Shown here one piece after another: positions 16,404-24,501 of a stretch of DNA of 64,000 nucleotides. Position 1 is the first letter of the stretch, and every line of letters starts with the position of its first letter. The DNA comes from DASXVX01 sp036504075 (lineage in GTDB: Bacteria; Bacillota; Sulfobacillia; Symbiobacteriales; Symbiobacteriaceae): positions 62,001 through 126,000 of the forward strand of contig DASXVX010000013.1 in assembly GCA_036504075.1 (NCBI GenBank), read 5' to 3'. Below the pieces are notes generated by a model, which made no database searches, was not told where the DNA came from, and saw nothing but the letters and a program-made list of their open reading frames with translations. A program made the translations under genes and the position numbers.

Positions 16404-16547
16404 TTGCGGGGCGCTCATTCTTGTAATGATTCTCGCCGCTGATGGCGTCCTCGCTCATGGGTAGGCGAAGTATGTCGTTGCCGCTGCGGTGCCACCATCG
16501 GCTGCGAATCTTGAACTTCCGCCCCGATACTCCTCGGACCCCCGGCC
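16373..16547. repeat. R1 dispersed intergenic repeat, copy 2
   Basis: Full-length copy: GCGGGGCG, then ATGATTCTCGCCGCT (16426-16440), TCCTCGCTCATGGGTAGGCG, AAGTATGTCGTTG, CGGCTGCGAATCTTGAACTTC and CGCCCCGATACTCCTCGGA. The arms GATTCTCGCCGC and GGCTGCGAATC are imperfect inverted repeats. Confidence 0.8.
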
Positions 16548-16789
16548 AGCGCGGGACTGCCGTACTCATGCCGCTCGGACGGGCCAGTGCGGGACTGCCG
16601 TCTCTTGTGCCCGGCGCTCGGCGCTCGGTCTGGCCCGCACCTTCGCTCGGTCAGGGCATCGGGGCGCCGGCACTCACTACTATGGTTTTGCGCCGGGCAG
16701 GGAATCACGACGGCATAGAACTTTTATCTTTCACTCCACCATGTTCCCCTTTGCCGGCTCTGGCCGGACCTCCTGGAGGTGGTTCCACG

Positions 16790-17449
16790 ATGCGGACCGA
16801 CTTGCAGCCTATTCGGGCGCAGGTGTTGGCGGTGCGGATCATTCCGAATGTCAACGAGTACATGCATGAGCAATTCAAGCTGCGGCCGGACCAGCGGAGT
16901 CTGGGGCTGATCACATCGTCGATCGACGATGTCGGCTACACCGCTATTGATGAAGCGACCAAGAAGGCCGCCGTCGAGGTGGTCTATGCCCGGTCGTTCT
17001 ATGCCGGGTCGGCGCACGCTTCCGGGCCGCTTTCGGGCGAGTTCATCGGGATCCTGGCCGCGGCGGACCCGGCTGAGGTCAAGAGCGGCATCGAGGCGGC
17101 GGTCGACGTGATCGAGAACCAGGCGAATTTCTGGGCGGCCAACGAAGAAGCGTCGCTGGCGTTTTATGCGCAGTGCATCTCCCGGACGGGGAGCTACCTC
17201 TCCAAGGTGGCGGGCATTCCGGAGGGGGAGCCGCTGGCCTATCTGATTGCCCCGCCGCTGGAGGCCATGTACTCCCTGGACCTGGCGCTCAAAGCGGCCG
17301 AAGTCCGGATGGCGGCCTTTTACGGCCCGCCTTCGGAGACGAACTTCGGCGGCGGCCTGCTGACCGGTTCGCAGAGCGCCTGTGCGGCGGCCTGTGCGGC
17401 CTTTGCTGACGGCGTCCTGGAAGTGGCGGGCATGCCTCACAAGTGGTAG
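16790..17449 (+). CDS. eutL: Trimeric shell protein EutL (tandem BMC)
   Basis: A 219-residue tandem-BMC protein forming pseudohexameric trimers with a gated pore. EutL features are the N-terminal RAQVLAVRIIPNVN, SLGLITSSIDDVGYTAIDEATKKAAVEVVYA and the C-terminal GPPSETNFGGGLLTGSQSACAAACAAF. ATG 16790 is preceded by GGAGG. A much longer frame open from 16442 crosses repeat DNA and is rejected. EutL pores can bind ethanolamine, hinting at a gated entry route. Confidence 0.96.
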   Translation: MRTDLQPIRAQVLAVRIIPNVNEYMHEQFKLRPDQRSLGLITSSIDDVGYTAIDEATKKAAVEVVYARSFYAGSAHASGPLSGEFIGILAAADPAEVKSGIEAAVDVIENQANFWAANEEASLAFYAQCISRTGSYLSKVAGIPEGEPLAYLIAPPLEAMYSLDLALKAAEVRMAAFYGPPSETNFGGGLLTGSQSACAAACAAFADGVLEVAGMPHKW

Positions 17450-17462
17450 GGGGTGAGCCGCC

Positions 17463-17984
17463 TTGCAGTACACCGCACTGGGCATGATCGAGACCCGGGG
17501 ATTCGTCGGCGCGATTGAGGCGGCGGACGCCGCCGCCAAAGCTGCGGAGATTCACCTGCTGGGCATCGAGAAGGTGACCGGCGGGCTGGTTATGATCCGC
17601 TTCGTCGGGGATACGGCTTCGGTGCAGGCTGCCGTGGAGGCGGGCTCGCTGGCAGCCGCCCGGGTCGGGTTCCTGGTCTCCAGTCAGGTGATTCCCCGGC
17701 TGGACGACCAGGCGGTCCGGATGCTGGGCCTGCACGACCCGGAGCCCGAGTCCAGTCCCGGTTCCGGAAAATCGCCGGCGGAGGGTGATGTGGCGCCGCG
17801 ACGTTCGGACGCCGAAGGCGTCCGGGGAGAAAGTTACATCACCTGGAGCGTCCCGGACCTGCGGACCCTGGCCCGGTCGATTCCCGACTTCCCCGTTCAG
17901 GGGCGGGACCTGAACCGGATGCCCAAGGACCGCCTGATCGACGAACTGGTCCGGATTCAGACCCAGGGGAAGGGGCATGAGTGA
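17463..17984 (+). CDS. BMC shell protein with C-terminal extension (EutK/PduK-like)
   Basis: Residues 1-90 form a BMC-H domain (YTALGMIETRGFVGAIEAADAA). A polar Pro/Ser/Glu-rich linker follows (about 93-127), then a 45-residue C-terminal module (VPDLRTLARSIPDFPVQGRDLNRMPKDRLIDEL). The module looks like the small helical nucleic-acid or protein-binding tails found on EutK and on clostridial PduK-like shell proteins. TTG 17463 has GGGGGTGAG upstream. Its stop overlaps the eutE start (TGATG). The role of the extension is unknown. Confidence 0.85.
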   Translation: MQYTALGMIETRGFVGAIEAADAAAKAAEIHLLGIEKVTGGLVMIRFVGDTASVQAAVEAGSLAAARVGFLVSSQVIPRLDDQAVRMLGLHDPEPESSPGSGKSPAEGDVAPRRSDAEGVRGESYITWSVPDLRTLARSIPDFPVQGRDLNRMPKDRLIDELVRIQTQGKGHE

Positions 17985-19492
17985 TGCCTGAATTAGATCG
18001 GGACCTGGCGTCCATTCAGGAGGCGCGCCACCTGGCCACCCTGGCCAGGCAGGCCTGCACAGCCATGGCCGACTTCAGCCAGGAGCAGGTGGACCGCATC
18101 GTGGCGAACATGGCCCGGGCGGCGGAGGCGAACGCCCGTCCCCTGGCGGAGATGGCCGTGGCCGAATCGGAAATCGGCGTCGTGGAAGACAAGGTGGTCA
18201 AGAACCTCTTTGCCGCCCGCGACGTGGCCGAGCATATGAAAGGCATGAAGACGGTGGGCGTGCTCCGCAAGCTGGAAGTGGAGCAGGTGATCGAGATCGC
18301 CGCGCCGGTGGGCGTGGTGCTGGCGCTGGTGCCGACCACCAACCCCACGTCGACCGCCATCTTCAAGGCGCTCATCGCCCTCAAGGGGCGGAATTCCATC
18401 ATCATCAGCCCGCATCCCCGGGCGGCGAAGGCCATTTACCGGACGGCGGAGATTCTCCAGGCCGCGGCCCGGGAGGCCGGGGCGCCGGACGGTGCGATCA
18501 ACTGTCTGACGATGCCGACGCTGGAGGCCACCCGGGAACTCATGGGACACAAGCACGTCGCCATGATCCTCGCCACCGGCGGGTCCGACATGGTGAAGGC
18601 GGCCTACTCGTCCGGCAAGCCGGCTTACGGCGTGGGACCGGGCAATGTGCCGGCCTACATCGAGCGATCGGCCGATATTCCCGCCGCCGTCGGCTGCATT
18701 CTCGCTTCCAAGACCTTCGACAATGGCACCATCTGCGCCTCGGAGCAGTCGGTGATTACTGAGCACATCATCCGGGAGCGGGTGCGGGACGAGTTCCGGC
18801 GGCAGGGCGCCCACTTCCTCACGCCGGAGCAGAAGGCGAAGCTGGAGGCCGTCGCGATTACGCCGAAGGGGTCGGCGAATCCGGCGATCGTCGGCAAGTC
18901 CGTGGCGACCATCGCCAAAATGGCCGGGATCGATGTGCCCCATGGCACGCGGGTGCTGATCGCCGATCTGGACGGCGTGGGCAAGGCCTATCCGCTCTCC
19001 GTGGAAAAGCTGTCGCCCATTCTGGCCTTTTACACCGTGAACGACTGGGAGGAGGCCTGCCAGGTCTCCATCGACCTGCTGAACTACGGGGGCCTCGGCC
19101 ATTCCATGGTGATCCACAGCCGGAACGAAGAGGTCATCATGCAGTTTGGCCTGAAGAAGCCGGTCTTCCGGATTCTCGTCAACACGCCGTCGTCGCAGGG
19201 CGCCATCGGCGCCACCACGGGGCTGACGCCTTCGCTCACGCTGGGGTGCGGCACCTGGGGCGGCAACATCACATCGGAGAACGTGGGTCCGAAGCACATG
19301 ATCAACATCAAGCGGCTGGCTTATGGCATTAAGCCCTACGCTGTTAGTGCCCCTTCACCTTCGCCGATCAAATCCGCAGCGGTCGCGGCCTCTGTGACCG
19401 GCCTGACCGGGGGCGCGGGCGCGATGTCCACGGCCGATGTGGAGGCGATCGTCGCGGCTGTGCTGCAGCGGATGCAGGCCGGGAGGGGGTAG
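17984..19492 (+). CDS. eutE: CoA-acylating acetaldehyde dehydrogenase EutE
   Basis: A 502-residue aldehyde dehydrogenase-fold enzyme that turns acetaldehyde, NAD+ and CoA into acetyl-CoA and NADH inside the compartment. The catalytic cysteine is Cys251 in FDNGTICASEQ, and PTTNPTSTAIFKALIALKGRN is conserved in the acylating subgroup. The C-terminus carries a separate short amphipathic helix (STADVEAIVAAVLQRM) after a flexible linker, resembling an encapsulation peptide and similar to the N-termini of the next two proteins. Confidence 0.96.
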   Translation: MPELDRDLASIQEARHLATLARQACTAMADFSQEQVDRIVANMARAAEANARPLAEMAVAESEIGVVEDKVVKNLFAARDVAEHMKGMKTVGVLRKLEVEQVIEIAAPVGVVLALVPTTNPTSTAIFKALIALKGRNSIIISPHPRAAKAIYRTAEILQAAAREAGAPDGAINCLTMPTLEATRELMGHKHVAMILATGGSDMVKAAYSSGKPAYGVGPGNVPAYIERSADIPAAVGCILASKTFDNGTICASEQSVITEHIIRERVRDEFRRQGAHFLTPEQKAKLEAVAITPKGSANPAIVGKSVATIAKMAGIDVPHGTRVLIADLDGVGKAYPLSVEKLSPILAFYTVNDWEEACQVSIDLLNYGGLGHSMVIHSRNEEVIMQFGLKKPVFRILVNTPSSQGAIGATTGLTPSLTLGCGTWGGNITSENVGPKHMINIKRLAYGIKPYAVSAPSPSPIKSAAVAASVTGLTGGAGAMSTADVEAIVAAVLQRMQAGRG

Positions 19493-19496
19493 GGCC

Positions 19497-20135
19497 GTGG
19501 AACGCTCCGATCTGGTCCACCTGATTCAGGAGGAGGTCGCCAGGCGGCTGGCCGCCCGGACGAATCTGATTCCCCTGGCTGTCTCCAACCGGCATCTGCA
19601 CCTGTGCGAAGCCGACTGCCTGACGCTGTTCGGCGCCAAGCCGCTCACGAAGCTGCGGGACCTCTCGCAGCCCGGCGAGTTCGCCGCCCAGGAGACGGTG
19701 ACGCTGGTCGGCCTGCGGGGCGTGCTGGAGAAAGTCCGGGTGCTGGGGCCGCTCCGGCGGGCCACCCAGGTGGAGCTTTCCCGGACCGACGCCTTCCGGC
19801 TCGGGGTCGAGCCCCCGGTCCGGGACTCGGGCAACCACGAAGGCTCCGCCGGCCTGACGGCGGTGGGGCCGTGCGGTTCGGTCACGCTCACCCGGGGCGT
19901 CATTCTGGCCCAGCGGCATATCCACATGACGCCGGAGGACGCCGCCCGGCTGGGCGTGGCGGACCGGGAGATCGTCGAAGTCCGGGGCGGCGGCGAGCGG
20001 TCGGTCACGCTCGGCAGCGTGCTGGTGCGGGTCAGCCCGAAGTACAAACTGGAACTGCACCTGGATACAGATGAGGCCAACGCCGGCCTCTTTAAAGACG
20101 GCGACCTGGTCGAACTGCTGAAAGCGAAGGCCTGA
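19497..20135 (+). CDS. pduL: Microcompartment phosphotransacylase PduL
   Basis: A 212-residue PduL-type phosphate acyltransferase converting acetyl-CoA to acetyl phosphate and recycling CoA in the shell. It takes the place of EutD. The two PTAC halves carry zinc-ligand histidines in VSNRHLHLCEAD and AQRHIHMTPEDAARLGV. Residues 2-17 (ERSDLVHLIQEEVARR) form an amphipathic encapsulation-like helix. GTG 19497 has GGGAGGGGG just upstream inside the end of eutE. Confidence 0.95.
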   Translation: MERSDLVHLIQEEVARRLAARTNLIPLAVSNRHLHLCEADCLTLFGAKPLTKLRDLSQPGEFAAQETVTLVGLRGVLEKVRVLGPLRRATQVELSRTDAFRLGVEPPVRDSGNHEGSAGLTAVGPCGSVTLTRGVILAQRHIHMTPEDAARLGVADREIVEVRGGGERSVTLGSVLVRVSPKYKLELHLDTDEANAGLFKDGDLVELLKAKA

Positions 20136-20147
20136 GGAGCGAGCGCC

Positions 20148-20894
20148 ATGGATAAGGATGAGATCGTCCGGCTGGTCCTGGCTGAGGTGGAGCGACGGCT
20201 GAACCCGGCGCCGCCGGCGCCCCGCCCCCGACGCCTGGCCCTGGTGGAGCCCGGGTCCGGCCTGCCGGCGTTGCTGGGCCGCCTGTTGCAGATGGGCAAC
20301 ATCACCGTCGTGCTCTGCGGCCGGGCGGCGAACACCCCGGAGATGGCGGCTTTCAAGCAGTTGCTGCCCACGCTCCCCGATGAGATCGACCGGCTGGAGC
20401 GGGATGTGCTGCCGCACCTGGAACTGCTGCTTCTGCCCAATTTGCGGGCGGGCACCGCTGCCCGCATCGCCCTGGGCATGGACCACGGCACCGTGCCGTA
20501 CCTGACCCAGGCGGCGCTCTGGGCGGGGGTGCCGGTGGCGACGACGCCCGGCTGGAGCCAGGGCGGCCCGCCGGCGTATCGGGAGCTGTTCGGCGGCTAC
20601 CTGCACCGGCTGCAGGAGTTCGGGGTGCAGGTCGACCTGCCCGGAACCACGGTGCCCGCGGGCTTAGTGCCCCAAGCGCCTGACGCCCAACCCCCGATGG
20701 CCCAACCCCCGATGGCCCAACCCCCGGCGACCCCACCCCCGGCTACGTTCGAGGGCCGGGTGCTTACCGAGTCCGATGTGCTCTCGCTGCTGCTCCGGCA
20801 AGTTTCCGAGATTGTGCTGCCCCCCGGGACCCTGGTGACCGCCCTCGCCCTGGATACCGCCCGGGCCAAGGGACTCCGACTCATCCGGAGGTGA
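20148..20894 (+). CDS. Microcompartment-associated protein, flavoprotein-like, with targeting helix
   Basis: A 248-residue protein in four parts: an amphipathic helix (DKDEIVRLVLAEVERRL, residues 2-18) of encapsulation type; a Rossmann-like domain (ITVVLCGRAANTPEM to VPVATTPGW) that recalls the flavoprotein/PPC-decarboxylase-like genes of BMC loci; a Pro-rich linker with three QPPMA-like units; and a C-terminal module (LTESDV...PPGTLVTALALDTARAKGLRLIRR). The last module resembles the small protein at 24502. No cofactor motif is certain and no reaction can be assigned. Confidence 0.7.
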   Translation: MDKDEIVRLVLAEVERRLNPAPPAPRPRRLALVEPGSGLPALLGRLLQMGNITVVLCGRAANTPEMAAFKQLLPTLPDEIDRLERDVLPHLELLLLPNLRAGTAARIALGMDHGTVPYLTQAALWAGVPVATTPGWSQGGPPAYRELFGGYLHRLQEFGVQVDLPGTTVPAGLVPQAPDAQPPMAQPPMAQPPATPPPATFEGRVLTESDVLSLLLRQVSEIVLPPGTLVTALALDTARAKGLRLIRR

Positions 20895-20903
20895 GCGCCT
20901 GTG

Positions 20904-21185
20904 ATGCTGGCCAACGTGGTGGGCAATGTGTGGGCCACCCGCAAAGATGACAAGCTCCGGGGGCTCAAGCTCCTGGTCGTCCAGCCGATTACGGCGGCAG
21001 GCGCCCCCGTGGGCACCGAACTGGTCGCCGCCGACCGCATCGGCGCCGGCATCGGCGAGACCGTGCTGATCACCCAGGGCTCCGGCGCCCGCAAGGCCAC
21101 CGACGACGGCGATGTCGCCATCGACGCGGTGGTGGTCGGAATCATCGATACCGTCGAAGTGATGAAGGGGAGGGGTCTGGCATGA
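20904..21185 (+). CDS. eutN: Pentameric vertex shell protein EutN (BMC-P)
   Basis: A 93-residue EutN/CcmL-family protein that forms the pentamers capping shell vertices. The opening MLANVVGNVWATRKDDKLRGLKLLVVQP and central GAGIGETVLITQGSGAR are diagnostic. I chose ATG 20904 rather than GTG 20901 by family alignment; both share the GGAGGTGAG site. The stop overlaps the pduS start by 4 bases. Confidence 0.95.
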   Translation: MLANVVGNVWATRKDDKLRGLKLLVVQPITAAGAPVGTELVAADRIGAGIGETVLITQGSGARKATDDGDVAIDAVVVGIIDTVEVMKGRGLA

Positions 21186-22522
21186 ATCCCCTCGAACTGG
21201 TCGCCGCTTCGGGGACCGTGGGCGCGGGCGGCGCGGGCTTCCCCACCCATGTGAAGCTTGCGGCCAAAAACGTGGAGTTTCTGATCATGAACGCGGCGGA
21301 ATGTGAGCCGCTGCTGCATACCAACAAGGAAATGATTCGGCACGACGCACCGCTGATCATCCGCGGCCTGCTGGCCGCTCGGGAGCTGACCGGGGCCACT
21401 CGGACCGTCATCGCCATCAAGGCGCATTACAAGGACGCCATCGCGGCGCTGGAAGCCGCTCTTAAAGCCGCCGGGAACCCGCCGGTGGAGATATTCGGGC
21501 TGCCGAACTTCTATCCTGCCGGCGACGAGCATGCCATTGTCAACGAGGTCACCGGGCGGGTGGTGCCGGAGAACGGCCTGCCGCTGGACGTGGGCTGCGT
21601 CGTGCAGAATGTGGAGACGCTCGCCAACGTCGCTGCCGCCCTGGAGGGCCGGCCGGTCATCGAAAAGTGGGTGACCGTGACCGGCGCCGTCCGGGAGCCG
21701 GTCACGCTGAAAGTGCCGGTGGGCACGCCCATCGCCACGCTGGTGGCGGCTGCGGGCGGCGCCACGGTGCGGGACTGGGCGGTGGTGGACGGCGGTCCCA
21801 TGATGGGCAAGGTGGTCACCGACCCGGCTCGGCCCGTCACCAAGACCACCGGCGGCCTCATTGTGCTGCCCCGGTCGCACGTGCTGATTACCCGGCCGCA
21901 GCGGAACATCGCCGTGGAGATGAAGATGACGCGGTCCGCCTGCATCCGCTGCCGGATGTGCACCGACCTCTGCCCCCGCTATTTGCAGGGCCATGACCTG
22001 CAGCCACATCAGGTGATGCAGTCGCTGGCGCTCTTTCCGCTGACCGATGCGATTTACGACCAGGCGTGGCTCTGCTGCGAGTGCGGCATCTGCGAGGTCT
22101 TCTCCTGTCCCATGGGACTCTCGCCCCGGTGGGTGCTGGGGCACCTCAAGCGAGAGTTCGGCGCCCAGGGCCGGCGCTATCCCAAGAAGCCCAAGACCTA
22201 CAAGTTCCGCGAGGGCTACGAATACCGGCGGATTCCCGGCAAGCGGCTCCTGCTCCGGCTGGGGCTGGACGAGTACGACCGGCCTGCTCCCTACCGTCCA
22301 TCGGTCCTCAACGTGCCGGCCGTCACCCTGCTGCTGCGGCAGCACATCGGCGCCCCGGCGGTGCCGGTGGTGAAGGAGGGCGACCGGGTGGCGCTTGGGC
22401 AACCCGTGGCCGAAGTGCCCCAGGGGAAGCTGGGCGCTCCCATCCACGCTTCCATCGCCGGCGTGGTCACCCGGGTGACCGCCGACGCCATCCACATTCA
22501 GGAGGTGAGGGACGGTGCATAG
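21182..22522 (+). CDS. pduS: PduS-like iron-sulfur flavoprotein (RnfC family)
   Basis: A 446-residue RnfC/PduS-family electron-transfer protein. N-terminal VGAGGAGFPTHVKL and the following region form the flavin/NAD-binding SLBB-type core. Two ferredoxin cysteine clusters are CIRCRMCTDLCP and CCECGICEVFSCP, each followed by spaced cysteines. PduS reduces corrinoid cofactor or moves electrons in propanediol compartments, together with PduT. Here the pduS-pduT pair sits in a eut locus without eutG or eutT, so it may both activate B12 and export reductant. Confidence 0.94.
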   Translation: MNPLELVAASGTVGAGGAGFPTHVKLAAKNVEFLIMNAAECEPLLHTNKEMIRHDAPLIIRGLLAARELTGATRTVIAIKAHYKDAIAALEAALKAAGNPPVEIFGLPNFYPAGDEHAIVNEVTGRVVPENGLPLDVGCVVQNVETLANVAAALEGRPVIEKWVTVTGAVREPVTLKVPVGTPIATLVAAAGGATVRDWAVVDGGPMMGKVVTDPARPVTKTTGGLIVLPRSHVLITRPQRNIAVEMKMTRSACIRCRMCTDLCPRYLQGHDLQPHQVMQSLALFPLTDAIYDQAWLCCECGICEVFSCPMGLSPRWVLGHLKREFGAQGRRYPKKPKTYKFREGYEYRRIPGKRLLLRLGLDEYDRPAPYRPSVLNVPAVTLLLRQHIGAPAVPVVKEGDRVALGQPVAEVPQGKLGAPIHASIAGVVTRVTADAIHIQEVRDGA

Positions 22523-23066
22523 GGCCATCGGTATGATCGAGAGCCAGTCCATCGCCACCGGCATCCTCATGGCCGACGCCATGCTGAAAGCCTCCGAAGT
22601 GGAGGTCCTGGCCGCGGGCACGGTCTGTCCGGGTAAGCACACGACGCTGATCGGCGGCGAGGTGGCGGCCGTGCAGCACTCCATCGACGTGGCCAAACGG
22701 CTGGGCGGCGGGCATGTGGTGGATACCTTCGTGATCCCGAACGTCCACGACGATATTTTCCCCGCCATCAAAGGCGGCGTGGAGTGGCCCAGCCAGATGC
22801 GGGCCGTGGGCGTGATCGAGTCGTTCTCCATCGCTTCGCTGATTCAGGCGGCCGATACCGCCGCCAAGACGGCGGAGGTGACCGTGATCGACCTGCGGCT
22901 GGGGCTGGCGATCGGCGGCAAGGCGTTCGTCACGCTCATGGGCGACGTGGCCGCGGTGCAGGCCGCCGTAGATGCGGGCGCCGCCGGGCTGGAAGCGGCC
23001 GGTCTTCTGGTGAGCAAAATCGTGATTCCGGCACCGCATCGGGACCTGCTGCGGACGATGGCCTAA
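22515..23066 (+). CDS. pduT: PduT-like tandem BMC shell protein with pore-cluster cysteine
   Basis: A 183-residue tandem-BMC trimer protein. The first domain begins RAIGMIESQSIATGILMADAML, the second RAVGVIESFSIASLIQAADTAA. Cys38 (AAGTVCPGKH) occupies the position known in Salmonella PduT to hold a [4Fe-4S] cluster at the trimer axis, giving a redox path through the shell. The stop of pduS overlaps its start by 8 bases, supporting joint function. Confidence 0.94.
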   Translation: MHRAIGMIESQSIATGILMADAMLKASEVEVLAAGTVCPGKHTTLIGGEVAAVQHSIDVAKRLGGGHVVDTFVIPNVHDDIFPAIKGGVEWPSQMRAVGVIESFSIASLIQAADTAAKTAEVTVIDLRLGLAIGGKAFVTLMGDVAAVQAAVDAGAAGLEAAGLLVSKIVIPAPHRDLLRTMA

Positions 23067-23108
23067 AATCCTTGGGGCACTGTGGTTACACGGTGAGGGG
23101 GTGGCGAA

Positions 23109-24497
23109 GTGCGGCTGGTGATCATCGGGGGCGGGGCGGCGGGCATGAGCGCTGCGGCGCAGGCCCGGCGGACCGATCCGGGGCTGGAGATCGTGGTGCT
23201 GGAGCAGTCCGAACACGTCTCAACCGGCCTCTGCGGGCTGCCGTACTTCGTGGCCGGCCTGATCCGGGATGCCTCGCAGCTGGTCGCCCACACACCGGAG
23301 TACTTCCGGCAGGAGCGCCGGATCGACGTCCGGACCGGCCATCGGGTGGAGGCGGTCAACGCTTCATCCCGTACGGTGACCGGAAACATCGTCTCCTCCC
23401 GCACGGCGACCGGGAACAGCGGCGGCGGCCCGTTCGAACTCCGTTACGACCGTTTGGTAGTTGCGACCGGCGCAAAGCCTGTGCCCCTTGATGTTCCCGG
23501 CGCAGACCGGGAGAACGTCTTCTACCTGCGGACGGTCGCTGACGGCATCCGCCTGCGGGCGAGCCTGGAGCAAGGGACGGCCCGGCGGGCGGCGGTGATC
23601 GGCGGCGGGTTTATCGGGGTCGAACTGGCCGAGGCGCTCCGCCGCTGGAAGCTGGATGTCACGGTAATCGAGCAGGGCGGCCGGTTGCTGCCCGCCTTTG
23701 ATCCCTGGATTTCGGACCTGGTGGCACAAGAGCTACGGGCACAAGGTGTTACGGTCCTGACCAATCACACGGTGGCCGGCTTGGAGTCCGGCGCCGTCCA
23801 GACCCGGCAAGGCGGCCCGGTGGCAGCGGACCTCACAGTCGTAGCGGTGGGCAGCCGGCCAGACCTTGACTTGCTGAAGCGGGCCCGGCCCGAACTGGGC
23901 CGCACAGGCGCCCTGGCGGTGAGCCGCCAACTGCAGACGAGCCTGCCGTTCGTCTGGGCGGCGGGGGACTGCGCCGAAAGCCGCAGTGCAGTTACAGGGC
24001 GTGCAGCCCATGTGCCCCTTGGCACCGTGGCCAATCTGGCCGGACGGGTGGCCGGGGAGGCGGCGGCGGGGCGCCGGACGGAAGCGTTGCCGCTGGCGGG
24101 AACGTACCTGCTCCAGGTGTTCGACCTGGCGGTGGCCCGCACGGGCCTCAGCGAAGCGGAAGCCCGGGCGCATGGCTTCGCCCCGGTGACCGCCGGGGTG
24201 AGCGGACCGGTCAACGTGCCGGTGCTGTACGGAACCGCAGGCGATGTCCCTGCCTTCGAAGTCCGGCTGACCGCCGATGCCCGCACAGGGCGGCTGTTGG
24301 GCGCCCAACTGGCCGGTCACCGGGACGGCGCCCGCCGGATCGACGTGGCTGCAGCGCTCCTGACCCGGGGGGCGCTGGTCCGGGACGCCGCCGGACTTGA
24401 CCTTGGATATACCCCGCCGCTGGGGGTGGCACGGGATCCGCTCGTGCAGGCGGCCCAGCGGCTGTTGTCGGAGCTCGACGTTTCGGGGAGGAGGTAG
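23109..24497 (+). CDS. FAD-dependent pyridine nucleotide-disulfide oxidoreductase (NADH oxidase/CoA-disulfide reductase-like)
   Basis: A 462-residue flavoenzyme with FAD-binding LVIIGGGAAGMSAAAQAR at the N-terminus, NAD(P)-binding VIGGGFIGVELAEAL and a second FAD motif (VWAAGDCAE). The single redox cysteine Cys42 lies in TGLCGLPYF, the CoADR/NADH-oxidase arrangement. Inside the eut operon it might reoxidise NADH or guard the CoA pool, which would help as no alcohol dehydrogenase is present. An internal short duplication (SSRTVTGN, SSRTATGN) lies near residue 90. GTG start. Confidence 0.9.
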   Translation: MRLVIIGGGAAGMSAAAQARRTDPGLEIVVLEQSEHVSTGLCGLPYFVAGLIRDASQLVAHTPEYFRQERRIDVRTGHRVEAVNASSRTVTGNIVSSRTATGNSGGGPFELRYDRLVVATGAKPVPLDVPGADRENVFYLRTVADGIRLRASLEQGTARRAAVIGGGFIGVELAEALRRWKLDVTVIEQGGRLLPAFDPWISDLVAQELRAQGVTVLTNHTVAGLESGAVQTRQGGPVAADLTVVAVGSRPDLDLLKRARPELGRTGALAVSRQLQTSLPFVWAAGDCAESRSAVTGRAAHVPLGTVANLAGRVAGEAAAGRRTEALPLAGTYLLQVFDLAVARTGLSEAEARAHGFAPVTAGVSGPVNVPVLYGTAGDVPAFEVRLTADARTGRLLGAQLAGHRDGARRIDVAAALLTRGALVRDAAGLDLGYTPPLGVARDPLVQAAQRLLSELDVSGRR

Positions 24498-24501
24498 CAC
24501 C

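Larger units (their letters stand above)
16287..16789. other. Repeat-rich gap between eutC and eutL
   Basis: 503 bases with no plausible gene; the open frame through it is compositional. It holds a perfect 31-bp direct repeat (16332-16362 and 16373-16403), an R1 element that overlaps the second unit, and shorter duplications further on (a 13-base unit at about 16550 and 16584). The eutL ribosome site (CCTGGAGGTGG) lies at its end. Confidence 0.7.

Noticed and set aside
16442..16789. A 116-codon N-terminal extension of eutL
   Set aside because: It crosses repeat DNA and gives low-quality residues; the ribosome site and the EutL family start both lie at 16790.
17993..19297. Long minus-strand frame opposite eutE (and similar ones opposite eutB, the permease and larC)
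   Set aside because: The translations are His/Arg/Gly-rich shadow sequence without motifs, and the opposite strand carries recognisable enzymes.
20597..22831. A 744-codon open frame on the minus strand opposite the 20148 gene, eutN and pduS
   Set aside because: Long antisense frames are expected in GC-rich coding DNA. Its translation has no domains and runs across several clearly real plus-strand genes.
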